The position numbers were made by a program, and so were the translations under genes. The notes under the pieces are model-generated. The model was given only the letters and a program-made list of their open reading frames with translations, made no database searches and was not told the DNA's origin. From JAGRKR01 sp041397725 (lineage in GTDB: Bacteria; Pseudomonadota; Alphaproteobacteria; Rhizobiales; Hyphomicrobiaceae), in NCBI GenBank assembly GCA_041397725.1, contig JAWKVZ010000003.1, positions 372,001 through 436,000 of the forward strand: 64,000 nt of DNA, written 5' to 3'. Below are positions 28,953 through 38,046 of the stretch, piece by piece (position 1 is the stretch's first letter; each line of letters begins with the position of its first letter).

Positions 28953-29771
28953 TCAGCCGCGCGGCGCCTCGTGCCAACCGAGCCAGTCGGCGATGGCCTC
29001 GCCCATGACCAGTCGCTTGTCGGCTTCCGGCAGCCAGGACAGGTGCTCGGTCACGTGCGTCACGCACTCCCGCCAGGAGCACGGCATGCGCGTGATATCG
29101 GTGCCCCAGAACATGCGGCGCGGGCCGAAGGCGTCATAGATGGCGCGGTAACGGGGGGCGAGACTTGCGAAGGGATAGCCGTCGCTCACGTACTGCGGCC
29201 CGCCCGTCACCTTGACGGCGACGTTGGCGTGGCGGGCCAACGCCAGCACCTGCGGCAGGCTGGCGAACGCGGCGTCGTCCGTATTGCCGCGAAAGACGCC
29301 GAAGTGGTCGACGATGAGGCGCAGGCCCGGATGTCGCGTGGCGATCTCCCCGACGAGGGGCAGGAAGTCGCCGGCCAGCAGGGCGATGGGCAACCCGAGG
29401 CGCTCGGCCGCCGGCCACAGCCAATCCATCGTGCCGTCATGCGGCCAGCTCTTCATGTGCGGCTTCAGGAACGTATAGCGCAGGCCGAGCATGCCCGGCT
29501 GGTCCTTCCAGGTTTCGATGAGGCCGCGCTTTAGCGGCTCGTCGAGCGGGATGCGGCCGAGGATGGCGAAGCGTCCGGGATAGCGGCGCACGGCGTCGAT
29601 GGCCTGCGCGTTGGAATCCTCGTCCCAGCTCGGCGGGTGCAGGATGGCGCCGGAGATGCCAGCCGCATCCATGTCGGCGATGGCCTCTTCGACCAGATAC
29701 GGCGTCGTGCGGTGCGGTGGCACGACCGTTCCCTTGCGCCAGAGGTGGATCTGCGCGTCGATGATCTTCAT
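28953..29771 (-). CDS. Amidohydrolase family protein (TIM barrel metal-dependent hydrolase)
   Basis: 272-residue amidohydrolase 2 family (PF04909-like) enzyme starting MKIIDAQIHLWRKG, with the metal-binding D-x-Q-x-H variant near the N-terminus, then RLIVDHFGVFRG (metal His), and RMFWGTDITRMPCSW (catalytic Asp). Such enzymes hydrolyse lactones or decarboxylate aromatic acids; the substrate is unknown. It is convergent with mntR and transcribed behind a flavin-dependent monooxygenase gene 35 bases away, so the pair may form a small catabolic operon. Confidence 0.83.
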   Translation of the reverse strand: MKIIDAQIHLWRKGTVVPPHRTTPYLVEEAIADMDAAGISGAILHPPSWDEDSNAQAIDAVRRYPGRFAILGRIPLDEPLKRGLIETWKDQPGMLGLRYTFLKPHMKSWPHDGTMDWLWPAAERLGLPIALLAGDFLPLVGEIATRHPGLRLIVDHFGVFRGNTDDAAFASLPQVLALARHANVAVKVTGGPQYVSDGYPFASLAPRYRAIYDAFGPRRMFWGTDITRMPCSWRECVTHVTEHLSWLPEADKRLVMGEAIADWLGWHEAPRG

Positions 29772-29806
29772 GGGGCGCTCCCTGGGGTGCGTCGGATTGT
29801 GCGACG

Positions 29807-30745
29807 TCACACGGCGATCGCCGCTCGCGCCTTGGCGACGATTTCCAGATGCCGCTGATGGTCGCCGACGAAGCGCAGCACGAGATGGCCGGCGCCGGCA
29901 CGAGCGTAGGCGGCAAGGTAATCTGCGACCCCCGAAGCCGGACCCGCATACCACTCCTGGCGTTTCCTGAGGGCGGCGGCGGGCGCGCCGTAGTATTGCT
30001 CGAGGTAGGCATCGAGGCGCTGGTTGGCGCGCGCGAGATCGTCGTCGATGGAGAGGGTCGTGTAGAGAGAGCCGGTGATCGCGCCGGGATCGCGGCCGGC
30101 CTCGCGGGCGACGCGCTTGACTTCCGCCCACTTCTGGCCCCAGGCGGTTGCGTCGCCTTCGTTGGGCAGCCAGCCGTCGAAGTGCTTGCCGGCGCGCTCG
30201 AGGCTCGCAGGCACCGCCCCGGCGATCCACAGCGGCGGGCCGCCGGGTCTGGCCGGCGTCGGGCTGAGCGTCGTCTTCTCGACCGTCCACAAGCCCTGCC
30301 ATTCGACGGGTTCGCCACTCCACAGCGCCTTCATCAGCCGCACGCCTTCCATCACGCGTCCGACGCGCTTCTCGAAGGGGACGCCGGCTGCGGTGAACTC
30401 GGCGCGGATCGAGGGAACGTCACGAGCGAGGCCGAGGCCGAGAATGAGGCGGCCTTCCGAGATCTGGTCGATGGTGGCGGCCTGATGGGCCAGCAGGACG
30501 GGGTTGCGCAGCGCCGGCAGCAGCACAGCGGTGCCGATGGCGATCCTGGGAACACGAGCCGCGACGGCTGCGAGAATGGCCAGCGGCTCGTGGCGTGGCC
30601 GCGCCGTCAACGAGTCGCCGACCCAGGCGGAGTCGAAGCCGAGGCCGGCCGCGCGCTCGGCCAGGTCGAGCAAGGGGCGGGCTTCCGGCCGGCCGGCCAT
30701 GATCTGCTCGCGAGTGGGAAGAAGATATCCGAGGCGCAGCGTCAC
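29807..30745 (-). CDS. LLM class flavin-dependent oxidoreductase
   Basis: 312-residue bacterial luciferase-like (F420- or FMN-dependent) TIM barrel. Typical features: LRLGYLLPTREQIM at the start, GLGFDSAWVGDSLT, PRIAIGTAVLLPALRNPVLLAHQAATID (quoted in part: IAIGTAVLLPALRNP), and LILGLGLARDVPS. I use GTG 30745, which has caggag upstream on the minus strand; the ATG 24 codons upstream is unsupported. It precedes the amidohydrolase gene on the same strand, suggesting joint catabolism of an unidentified compound. Confidence 0.85.
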   Translation of the reverse strand: MTLRLGYLLPTREQIMAGRPEARPLLDLAERAAGLGFDSAWVGDSLTARPRHEPLAILAAVAARVPRIAIGTAVLLPALRNPVLLAHQAATIDQISEGRLILGLGLARDVPSIRAEFTAAGVPFEKRVGRVMEGVRLMKALWSGEPVEWQGLWTVEKTTLSPTPARPGGPPLWIAGAVPASLERAGKHFDGWLPNEGDATAWGQKWAEVKRVAREAGRDPGAITGSLYTTLSIDDDLARANQRLDAYLEQYYGAPAAALRKRQEWYAGPASGVADYLAAYARAGAGHLVLRFVGDHQRHLEIVAKARAAIAV

Positions 30746-30813
30746 GGGCTCACTCCTGGCTTGCTCTGGTGGACGGCGGTCCGCTGCATCTTCGTCGGTG
30801 GGGATGCGGCGGG

Positions 30814-32712
30814 TCAAGCCTGCCGCACCGCGCCCCCGCCCGTGGTGACCGGCGGCTGTGGCGTCAGTGTCCCGGCGGGCGGGCTCACCGCGAAGAGCCA
30901 GGTGGCGGCCTTCGCGAACTCGCTATCCTTGGAAAAGTCCGGCCGGGGACGGAAGCCTTCGCTCTCGGCAATGGCGTGGGCGACGAGTTTGCGGAAGCTG
31001 GCCGTGTCGAAGTAGGCGGTGTGGATGAGCTCGCGCCACGACAGGTAATTCGAGACGAGGTCGGGATAGGCCTTGCGGCGGTCGGCGAAGGCCAGCTCGC
31101 TGATGGCATTGCGGAACTTGGCCAGCGACTGGCTGGCCATGGCGTTGCTGTGGTTCGAGAGCTGATCGCCGATCTCGGCGGGCAGGAACGCCTGCGTAGT
31201 GTCGAGCCAGGGCGGGCGCGGCGCGGCGCCCAATGCGACCTCGCTCTCGGTGTCGTTGCCGAGCGAGGCGCGCTTGATTTCCGACCAGGTGAGCGAGTCG
31301 AGCGCGCTGGCGAGCCAGCCGCTGACGAAACGACCGATGAACTGGACGAACAGGCAGACGAGGACGGCGGTGATGCCGAACAGGATCGGTATGAGCAGCA
31401 CTGGGGCCAGGAAGCGCAGGACGCCGCCGAAGGCCGACCAGCGAACGTTGTCATCGCCGAAGACGCTGACCACGCGGTCGGTGATCAGATGCATGATGAG
31501 ATCGCTGTTGAGCGCCTTGTTCGTGCCGCCGTCGCACAGGCTCCCACACGACTTGCCGTCCCTGCTCATGAATTGCCGCCGGAAGCGCTCTGCCCGCACG
31601 AACGTCAGGTAGTCGGGAAACTCGGCATACATCTTCTGCCAGCGCGCGCGCGTTTGCAGGCGCTGTGTCGCGAGCGCCTTGCGCAGGCGCTCCTGCTCGG
31701 CCTGCGGCAGGCCCGGCGTGGCCAGTTGTCGGCGTGCCTCGGCCATGCTTCGCCACATCTGGCTGGATTCGAGGCGTATGGCGTTGAACCGCGCCGCGCG
31801 CGCCTCGTAATTCGGGACGACATAGACGTTCTTCACCAGATAGTCGGCGACGCGGTTCATGAGGCCGGGCGAGAACACCAGAGCCAGATAGGTCAGCGGC
31901 AACACGAAGACGGAGAGCATGGCGAGCCCGCCCACTGCGAACTCGCGATCGAAGATCGAGAACTGCATGCTTTTGAGCGCCGTCAGACCCTGTACCGCCT
32001 CGTCGTCCTCGTGCGTGAGCGAGAGCCATCTGCCGCCGAAATACTCCTTCGCGCGCGCCTTCACGCGTGGACTGTGGACGTGGAGGTCGCGGCGCTCGGC
32101 GATGCGCCAGAAGATGTAGCAGAGCAGGAAGGGCAGCATCATCAGCGCGCCGGAGATGCCGAGACGCATCAGCCGGCGGTCGGCGAACGAGCTGAAATCG
32201 CCATAGACGATCTGCGCGCCCAGCCCGAACAGGAGCATGAACAGCAGCATCAGCGTGGCGACATAGATCGCCCGGTTGATGAACGAGAGGCGCGTGAACA
32301 GGAACCGTTCCTTGCGGAGGGTGACGAACGGCGTTCCGACCGTAATCCAGCGCTTCAAGCCGGGCAGCATCTGGCGCTTCGCGGCCGCTCTCAGCAGCGC
32401 CGCCGATACGACGGAACCGCCGTGGCTGTGGGCGACGAGGCAGTAGGGCTCGTTCTGTTTCTCGAGGTCGAGCAGGACGCCGAGCAGCCGCCGCCCAGCT
32501 TCCCGGCGGTCGGCCTCGCTGTTATCGCCGCTCCAGATGAACGGTAGAAAGCGGGGCGATCCGCCCTCGCTCTCCAGCAGGGCCTGGCAGTCCTTGTCGA
32601 AGTCGCTGCCGGTCTGCCACCAGGCTGGCGGCCCGTTGGCAACGAGCCCGGCAGTTCCGGACGGAACCGCGGTGTGGGCAAACGTCCCATGCACCGTCAC
32701 GATCGTGGCCAT
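30814..32712 (-). CDS. Large membrane-anchored alpha/beta hydrolase-like protein of unknown function
   Basis: 632 residues. The N-terminal ~130 residues look like a lipase fold: VTVHGTFAH, then CLVAHSHGGSVVSAAL with the nucleophile-elbow Ser near residue 96, and WITVGTPF. Two hydrophobic segments follow (about 146-169 and 184-203), another at 258-280, and a long one around 445-480, separated by soluble stretches. Residues 360-400 are helical and charged. The hydrolase is thus split from or inserted into a membrane scaffold. No named family recognised. ATG 32712 is supported by gaggggagcac. Confidence 0.7.
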   Translation of the reverse strand: MATIVTVHGTFAHTAVPSGTAGLVANGPPAWWQTGSDFDKDCQALLESEGGSPRFLPFIWSGDNSEADRREAGRRLLGVLLDLEKQNEPYCLVAHSHGGSVVSAALLRAAAKRQMLPGLKRWITVGTPFVTLRKERFLFTRLSFINRAIYVATLMLLFMLLFGLGAQIVYGDFSSFADRRLMRLGISGALMMLPFLLCYIFWRIAERRDLHVHSPRVKARAKEYFGGRWLSLTHEDDEAVQGLTALKSMQFSIFDREFAVGGLAMLSVFVLPLTYLALVFSPGLMNRVADYLVKNVYVVPNYEARAARFNAIRLESSQMWRSMAEARRQLATPGLPQAEQERLRKALATQRLQTRARWQKMYAEFPDYLTFVRAERFRRQFMSRDGKSCGSLCDGGTNKALNSDLIMHLITDRVVSVFGDDNVRWSAFGGVLRFLAPVLLIPILFGITAVLVCLFVQFIGRFVSGWLASALDSLTWSEIKRASLGNDTESEVALGAAPRPPWLDTTQAFLPAEIGDQLSNHSNAMASQSLAKFRNAISELAFADRRKAYPDLVSNYLSWRELIHTAYFDTASFRKLVAHAIAESEGFRPRPDFSKDSEFAKAATWLFAVSPPAGTLTPQPPVTTGGGAVRQA

Positions 32713-32944
32713 GTGCTCCCCTCCCCATCGCTCCGCTCGGACAGTGGATGTCGCCGGCCGCAAGAGGGCGCCAGCGAGCTTCCAATGAGCCGAAACGCGT
32801 TCATGCGAGGTCGTTGTGACAGTAGTGCGGCAGCGGAGCAATCGGGTACGCGGCCGAGGCGCTCACGCCAAGGTGAAAAGTCGTGTCAAAACCGGAGCTT
32901 CCGAGGCCATTGAAACGCCGGGCGGTGCGCCCAAGTGTGTGGCC

Positions 32945-33229
32945 ATGATCAAACTCGTGCTCGCAGGGGTGGCCGTGCCATTGCTCGCCGGCGGCGTTAT
33001 GCTGTTGGCGCTCCTGGCAACCCTGCCCGGCAATGGCGCCGGTCCCGAGGCCAATGCGGTCTCCTTCGCCTACGGCAAGGCGGCCCGTCCGGTCGCGTCT
33101 GCTGGCCTGCCGACCTCACGCGGCGACCGCGACGAGCTGCTGGAGGAAGATCTGACCCTGCGCGCGCAGGCGCGCCAGAAGGCCTCCGACGACGAGCCGA
33201 TGGTGCTCTGCCAGGCGCTGACCCATTGA
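32945..33229 (+). CDS. Small single-pass membrane protein, unknown function
   Basis: 94 residues beginning MIKLVLAGVAVPLLAGGVML, a single N-terminal membrane helix or uncleaved signal, followed by a soluble region with an acidic patch DELLEEDLTL and ending with a single Cys in MVLCQALTH. ATG 32945 is chosen because the hydrophobic segment starts there. No family recognised. It is divergent from the hydrolase gene and followed by a structured repeat. Confidence 0.55.
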   Translation: MIKLVLAGVAVPLLAGGVMLLALLATLPGNGAGPEANAVSFAYGKAARPVASAGLPTSRGDRDELLEEDLTLRAQARQKASDDEPMVLCQALTH

Positions 33230-33251
33230 GGGAGCGAAAGTGCGGGGCGTG

Positions 33252-33388
33252 GTTGACGGGTCGTTAACGCACGCGTTGGCAGCGTTGCGCGCTTCCATTT
33301 CGAGCGACCGCACTTGTTCCTGAGTTGTCGGGTGCGAGTCACGCTCTCGCTGGCAGCGCTTCGCGCTTCCATCTCGACCGACCGCACC
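33252..33388 (-). repeat. Structured dispersed repeat family A, locus 1 (two ~74-bp units)
   Basis: Two tandem related units in minus-strand orientation. The best-conserved 37-bp cores at 33277-33313 and 33351-33387 differ at 4 positions and lie 74 bases apart. On the minus strand each core contains an internal stem-loop (agcgc-gaa-gcgct in the second). Outer arms ggtgcg and cgcacc pair around the unit. A related pair of units lies at 38047-38156 on the plus strand. No coding function is evident; short open frames here reflect the repeat. Confidence 0.75.
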
Positions 33389-33889
33389 CTAGGGCTCCGC
33401 CGCGACCACTCCGGCGTAGTCGGCGAGGGCGCCGTCGCGCAGCTCCAACGCTAGCAGGCGGCTCGGATCGACCGGCCCCTGGAGTGTGATCTGGCCCTCC
33501 GGAACCCGCACGAAACCAAGCCGGCGGTAGTAGGGCTCGTCGCCCACCAGCAGCACCAGCGCCATGCCCTGGTTGCGCGCGTTGTCGATGGCCTCGGCGG
33601 CGAGAGTGCGGCCGATACCCTGGCCGGCAAGCTCCGGCACGACGGCGAGAGGTCCGAGCAGCAGGACGCCGGATTTCGCTCCGACCGTGACCGGCGTGAA
33701 ACGGACGGCTGCGATCAGGCGGCCATCACGCTCGGCAACGCGGCAGTACGGGGAGATGAGGGCGGTGCCCTCACGAATGCGATAGGCCGTGCGCGCAAAC
33801 CGTCCGGGGCTGAAGGCGCGCCGATGCAGGCTGTTGATCGCCGGCAGGTCGTCGGGTGCGGCAGGTCGGCTGGCCACGGCAGGCGGCAT
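33389..33889 (-). CDS. GNAT family N-acetyltransferase (YhbS-like)
   Basis: 166 residues. Acetyl-CoA-binding motif LGPLAVVPELAGQGIGRTLA and the C-terminal LVGDEPYYRRLGFVRVPEG are typical of the YhbS-type subgroup. The C-terminal piece LLALELRDGALADYAGVV matches the family end. Substrate unknown. It abuts repeat A, its stop codon lying at the edge of the repeat. Confidence 0.88.
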   Translation of the reverse strand: MPPAVASRPAAPDDLPAINSLHRRAFSPGRFARTAYRIREGTALISPYCRVAERDGRLIAAVRFTPVTVGAKSGVLLLGPLAVVPELAGQGIGRTLAAEAIDNARNQGMALVLLVGDEPYYRRLGFVRVPEGQITLQGPVDPSRLLALELRDGALADYAGVVAAEP

Positions 33890-33996
33890 CGCTCGTCGAG
33901 CTCCTCGTCGCTACGGATGGCACCACGTTTCCGACGAATTGAGCCGTGCGGTCAATCGTCACCACGTCACAGCCTGAACGCGCCAGGGGGCCGCTG

Positions 33997-34458
33997 TCAC
34001 CAGTGGGGTTCTCGCGCACGCCCCGCGAAAACCTCGTCGAGCCGCCGTCGCGTTGCCGTGTGAATGGCCTCGGGCAGCTCCGAGAGGGCGAAGAAGCCCT
34101 GCTCGGCGATCTCGCGGTTGGGAGGCGGTACGCTCGGCTGCGTCCAGGTCCGCACGACGAACAGCGCGATGTGGTCGCCCGGCAGCAGCCGATGGTTGGA
34201 ATAGAGGCCGAACAGGTCGGCGCTCCCCTCGACGACCACGCCAGCCTCCTCCAGCAACTCCCGGCGCAGCGCCGTCTCGACCGTCTCCCTCTTTTCCACG
34301 CCGCCGCCGGGGAAATGCCAGCCAGGCCGGTATGTATGCCGGATCAGGAGGACGCGTTGCGAGGCATCGACCACTATGCCCTGCGCCCCCATGGTCAGTC
34401 CGCGCGTGAGCCGCCAGTAGTGGCGCATGACCTTGAGGGTGAGGCGATAGCGATCCAT
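33997..34458 (-). CDS. NUDIX hydrolase
   Basis: 153-residue NUDIX domain protein. The box reads GGGVEKRETVETALRRELLE followed by EAGV, matching G-x5-E-x7-REUxEExGU. GIVVDASQRVLLIRHTYRPG precedes it. It hydrolyses nucleoside diphosphates linked to other moieties; substrate unknown. I use ATG 34458 because aggacgag precedes it; the frame is open further upstream into the divergent promoter region. Confidence 0.9.
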   Translation of the reverse strand: MDRYRLTLKVMRHYWRLTRGLTMGAQGIVVDASQRVLLIRHTYRPGWHFPGGGVEKRETVETALRRELLEEAGVVVEGSADLFGLYSNHRLLPGDHIALFVVRTWTQPSVPPPNREIAEQGFFALSELPEAIHTATRRRLDEVFAGRAREPHW

Positions 34459-34595
34459 CTCGTCCTGTCTGGGCACCCTTGTCGCCGGACTGACCGCCGG
34501 TCCGATCGATCGGAGCGACGTGGTCGCCTCGTCTCCCGTTGCGCGCCAACCCACGCTATAGAATGGACCCCCTACACCGATTCCCGGGGCTGCAC

Positions 34596-35522
34596 ATGGT
34601 CGTCACGATCGCACATCTGTCCGACCCGCACCTGGCCCCTATGGCGGCGTTCTCGCTCGGGCATCTGCGCACCAAGCGCCTGCTTGGCTATCTGAACTGG
34701 CAGCGCAACCGCAAGGCCGCGCACCTGCGGCCCGTGCTGGAGCAGCTTGTGCTCGACCTGCTCGAACAGGCTCCCGACCACATCGCCGTCACGGGCGACC
34801 TTGTCAACATCGGACTGCCCGTGGAGCACGTCGGCGCCCTGGCCTGGCTGCGCCAGCTCGGTCCCGAGGAGCGCGTCACCGTCGTGCCCGGCAATCACGA
34901 TATCTACGTGAGAATGCGGAGAGATCCGGGCGCCATGCGCTGGCGGAGCTATATGACCGGCGCTGGCGAGACCCCGCAGGAGGCCGCGCCTGCCTTCCCA
35001 TTCGTCCGCCGCCTCGGTGACGTGGCGCTGATCGGGCTCAACTCCGCCCTGCCGCGCCCGCCGTTCATCGCGTCCGGCCGGATCGGACGCGCTCAGCTCG
35101 ACGCCTTGCAGCCGCTGCTGGTCCGGCTGGGTGGCGAGGGGCTTTGTCGCGTCGTCCTCGTTCATCATCCCCCGTTGCCCGGCCAGGCGCCGCGCTCGCG
35201 GGCGCTCGAGGACGCCAACCAGCTCGCGGATGTTCTCCGCACAGGCGGCGCCGAACTGGTGCTGCATGGACACAATCATCAGGCGTCGCTCGTCTGGTGC
35301 GAGAGGGCGGGCGGGCTGCCCCGCATTCCCGTCGTCGGCGTGCCCTCGGCATCGATCGGCATCGCCCACCATGACGCGCTGGCGCGCTACAACCTCGTTC
35401 GGATAGAGAAAGTCGGCACGCGCTGGGCGCTGAACCTGCTCGGGCGCGGACTGGCGGAGCCGGGTGGCGGCGTCGTCGAGTTGGAACGGCTCGACCTTGC
35501 CGATGCCGCTCCGGTCCGCTGA
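34596..35522 (+). CDS. Calcineurin-like metallophosphoesterase
   Basis: 308 residues (ATG 34596; an alternative ATG at 34563 adds 11). All dinuclear-metal motifs are present: HLSDPHL near the start, VTGDLVNIG, VPGNHDIY, VLVHHPPLPG and LHGHNHQASL. Such enzymes act on phosphomonoesters or diesters such as cAMP, UDP-diacylglucosamine or phospholipids; the substrate is unknown. Divergent from the NUDIX gene, with tataga (34556-34561) as a possible -10 element, which would favour the downstream start. Confidence 0.87.
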   Translation: MVVTIAHLSDPHLAPMAAFSLGHLRTKRLLGYLNWQRNRKAAHLRPVLEQLVLDLLEQAPDHIAVTGDLVNIGLPVEHVGALAWLRQLGPEERVTVVPGNHDIYVRMRRDPGAMRWRSYMTGAGETPQEAAPAFPFVRRLGDVALIGLNSALPRPPFIASGRIGRAQLDALQPLLVRLGGEGLCRVVLVHHPPLPGQAPRSRALEDANQLADVLRTGGAELVLHGHNHQASLVWCERAGGLPRIPVVGVPSASIGIAHHDALARYNLVRIEKVGTRWALNLLGRGLAEPGGGVVELERLDLADAAPVR

Positions 35523-35686
35523 TCCCCTGGGGTGGCCGGCGCGTTCGCGCGTCATTGCACCGGCAGCGGGGAGACCGGATGATCAAGGGCGCCGCGAGGC
35601 GCAATTCGTTTCGTAGCTGTCGCGAAGTGCTGCTAAAGAACACGTAGGGATTGAGAGCATTTCATTCGGCCCGCCAGGATTTCAGC

Positions 35687-36916
35687 ATGCCGCATTCGAT
35701 CTATCGCAATGAGACGCCGTTCTGGCTGCTGGTCCTGGCAGCCGGAGCGACGGTCGGCGTGTGCTTCGGCATCCGCCAGGCCTTCGGACTGTATCTGGCA
35801 CCGATCAGCGCCGACCTGGGCCTCGGGCGCAATGCGTTCGCCTTGTCGATGGGGCTGATGAACCTGACCTGGGGGCTCGCGGCCTTTCCGGTCGGTGCGA
35901 TCGCCGACCGCTACGGCGCTACGCGTGTGATCGTCACCGCCGCTCTGTGCTACATGCTCGGCATCTATCTGATGGCGACCGCGCGCAGCGAGTCGCAACT
36001 CGTCATCGCCGGCGCGGTGCTCGGTTTCGGCGTGGCCGGTGGCAGCTTCACGGCGGTGCTTGGGGCGGTCGGTCGGGCGGCGGCGCCGTCGCGGCGTCAG
36101 ATGGGCATCACGCTCACGGGCGTCGGCGGCTCGATCGGCATGTTCGCGGCGATGCCCTACGCCCATTGGCTCATCGCCAGCGTGGGTTGGCAGGAGAGCC
36201 TGATGGTGCTGGCGGCGACGGCCGGGTTGATGGCCATCTTCGCCCTGGCTTTCGTGTCGGCCCCGACGGCGGGCAGCATGCCGGGCGCCCAGAGCATGGG
36301 CGCGGCGCTGCGCGAGGCGATGGCGCATCCGGGCTTCGTGCTGCTGACGCTGGGCTTCTTCGTGTGCGGCTTCCACGTCGCCTTCGTCTCCGTGCATCTG
36401 CCGGCCTTCCTCAAGGACAAGGCGTTCGACGCCTGGCTCGGCGCTGGTGCGCTCGCCGCCATCGGCCTCGGCAACATCCTGGGCTCGCTGCTGTGCGGCA
36501 AGGCGGGCGAGTTGATCGAGAAGCGGCTGGCGCTGTCGCTGCTTTATTTCGGACGCGCCATCCTGTTCCTGGTGTTCATCTACATGCCGCTGAGCGAGGT
36601 CACGGTGCTGGTCCTGAGTTTCGCGCTGGGGATCCTCTGGCTCGGGACGGTGCCACTGACGAGCGGGTTGATCATGACGCTGTTCGGGCCGACGTGGATG
36701 TCGATGCTGTTCGGCATCACGTTCCTGGCCCACCAGATCGGCAGCTTCCTCGGGGCCTGGCTCGGTGGCTTCCTCTACGACGTCTTCAAGTCCTATGATG
36801 CGATGTGGTGGATCTCGATCCTGCTCGGCATCGGCGCGGCGCTCATCAATCTGCCGATCCGCGAGCGGCCGGTGGCCCGCTTGAGCCTCGATGCCGTCGG
36901 CTCGGGACAGACGTGA
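35687..36916 (+). CDS. MFS transporter
   Basis: 409-residue 12-helix major facilitator. It begins NETPFWLLVLAAGATVGVCF and has the loop motif GAIADRYGATR (motif A, G-x3-DRxG-xR). It resembles the oxalate/formate antiporter-like and monocarboxylate group by the FGIRQAFGLYLAP start. The transported compound is unknown. ATG 35687 is preceded by ccagga. Its stop (TGATG) overlaps the start of a 68-residue membrane protein gene. Confidence 0.87.
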   Translation: MPHSIYRNETPFWLLVLAAGATVGVCFGIRQAFGLYLAPISADLGLGRNAFALSMGLMNLTWGLAAFPVGAIADRYGATRVIVTAALCYMLGIYLMATARSESQLVIAGAVLGFGVAGGSFTAVLGAVGRAAAPSRRQMGITLTGVGGSIGMFAAMPYAHWLIASVGWQESLMVLAATAGLMAIFALAFVSAPTAGSMPGAQSMGAALREAMAHPGFVLLTLGFFVCGFHVAFVSVHLPAFLKDKAFDAWLGAGALAAIGLGNILGSLLCGKAGELIEKRLALSLLYFGRAILFLVFIYMPLSEVTVLVLSFALGILWLGTVPLTSGLIMTLFGPTWMSMLFGITFLAHQIGSFLGAWLGGFLYDVFKSYDAMWWISILLGIGAALINLPIRERPVARLSLDAVGSGQT

Positions 36917-37122
36917 TGGATATGGCACGCCAGGATACGACACGACAGGACGAGGGCCGCGACCGGGAGCGCTCCGGCGAGCGCATGCCGACGGGTGTCA
37001 AGGTCGCGTTGTTCGCGGTGCTCGGCGTGATCATGCTGGGTGCGCTGCATCTCATCATGGCGCGTGGGCCTGCGATGCTGCTCGACCTTGCCGCGCTGTC
37101 CCGGTCTTTTCTGTGCTTCTAG
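36916..37122 (+). CDS. Small membrane protein downstream of the MFS gene
   Basis: 68 residues: a highly charged start (MDMARQDTTRQDEGRDRERS) and then one membrane helix, VALFAVLGVIMLGALHLIM. Its ATG overlaps the MFS stop by one base (TGATG), a strong coupling signal, so it may be an accessory subunit or a chance ORF. No family recognised. Confidence 0.5.
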   Translation: MDMARQDTTRQDEGRDRERSGERMPTGVKVALFAVLGVIMLGALHLIMARGPAMLLDLAALSRSFLCF

Positions 37123-37186
37123 GTGACGGTTTGCCGCGCGGTCGGTGCACCGGCACCGGGTGTGGCCATCGACGAGCGAGGACGGC

Positions 37187-37987
37187 ATGAAGCGGCTGGA
37201 TAATCGTGTTGTTGTGGTGATGGGCGGAGGCTCCGTCGCGCCAGGCTGGGGCATCGGTAAGGCGTCGTCGGTCGCCTTCGCGCGCGAAGGGGCCAAGGTC
37301 GCGGTCGTCGACGTCAATCGCGACGCGGCGGAGGAGACCGTCCGCATCATCCGCGAGGAAGGCGGCGAGGCCAGCGCCTATCAGGTGGACGCCACTGCGG
37401 AGGCGGCGGTGCGAGACCTGATGAAGGAGGTCAGGGCGCGCTACGGCCGCCTCGATGTCCTGCACAACAACGTGGGGCTCGGCAAACGCAAGGACCCCGC
37501 GAGCCTGACCGTCGAGGAATGGCGGCAATCGCTCGACGGCAACGTCCTCGCGCTGCATCTCGCCTCCCAGGCGGCGATCCCCTACATGCGCGAGCACGGC
37601 AAGGGCGTCATCCTCATCACGTCGACGGTGGTGAGCCTGCGCCATGTCGGCCAGTCGCACATCCCCTATGGCGTCACCAAGGCGGCGGCCAATCACTTCG
37701 CGCGGCTGATGGCCGTCGACTACGCCGCGGACGGCATCCGTGTGAATACGATCATCGCGGGGCTGATGGACACGCCGCGCGTTCACCTCAACATCGTCGA
37801 AGCCTACGGCGGCGATGACAAGCGCATGGTCGCGGAGCGCAGCGGGCAGGTGCCGCTCGGCTTCATGGGTGACGGTTGGGACGTCGCCAATGCCGCGGTG
37901 TTCCTCGCCTCGGACGACGCCCGCTACATCACGGGTGCGGAGCTGGTGGTCGACGGCGGCCTCACCGCGACGATCCGGGGCGGCTGA
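37187..37987 (+). CDS. Short-chain dehydrogenase/reductase
   Basis: 266-residue SDR. The cofactor loop is unusual, GGGSVAPGWGIGKA (family usually TG-x3-G-x-G), the NNAG motif reads NNVG, the catalytic Ser sits in TSTVVS and the YxxxK motif is YGVTKAAA. The end YITGAELVVDGGLTATI is typical. ATG 37187 follows gagga. The substrate is unknown; residue variation at the cofactor loop makes NAD(P) preference hard to call. Confidence 0.88.
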   Translation: MKRLDNRVVVVMGGGSVAPGWGIGKASSVAFAREGAKVAVVDVNRDAAEETVRIIREEGGEASAYQVDATAEAAVRDLMKEVRARYGRLDVLHNNVGLGKRKDPASLTVEEWRQSLDGNVLALHLASQAAIPYMREHGKGVILITSTVVSLRHVGQSHIPYGVTKAAANHFARLMAVDYAADGIRVNTIIAGLMDTPRVHLNIVEAYGGDDKRMVAERSGQVPLGFMGDGWDVANAAVFLASDDARYITGAELVVDGGLTATIRGG

Positions 37988-38046
37988 CGCTGCAACCGGG
38001 ACAGGCGACGGGCTGACCGAGATCAAGGCATGAGGGCGGTGGTTAG

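Noticed and set aside
30769..32547. 592-codon plus-strand frame opposite the membrane hydrolase
   Set aside because: Composition is Glu/Arg/His-rich and mirrors the hydrophobic segments of the minus-strand gene; no recognisable domain.
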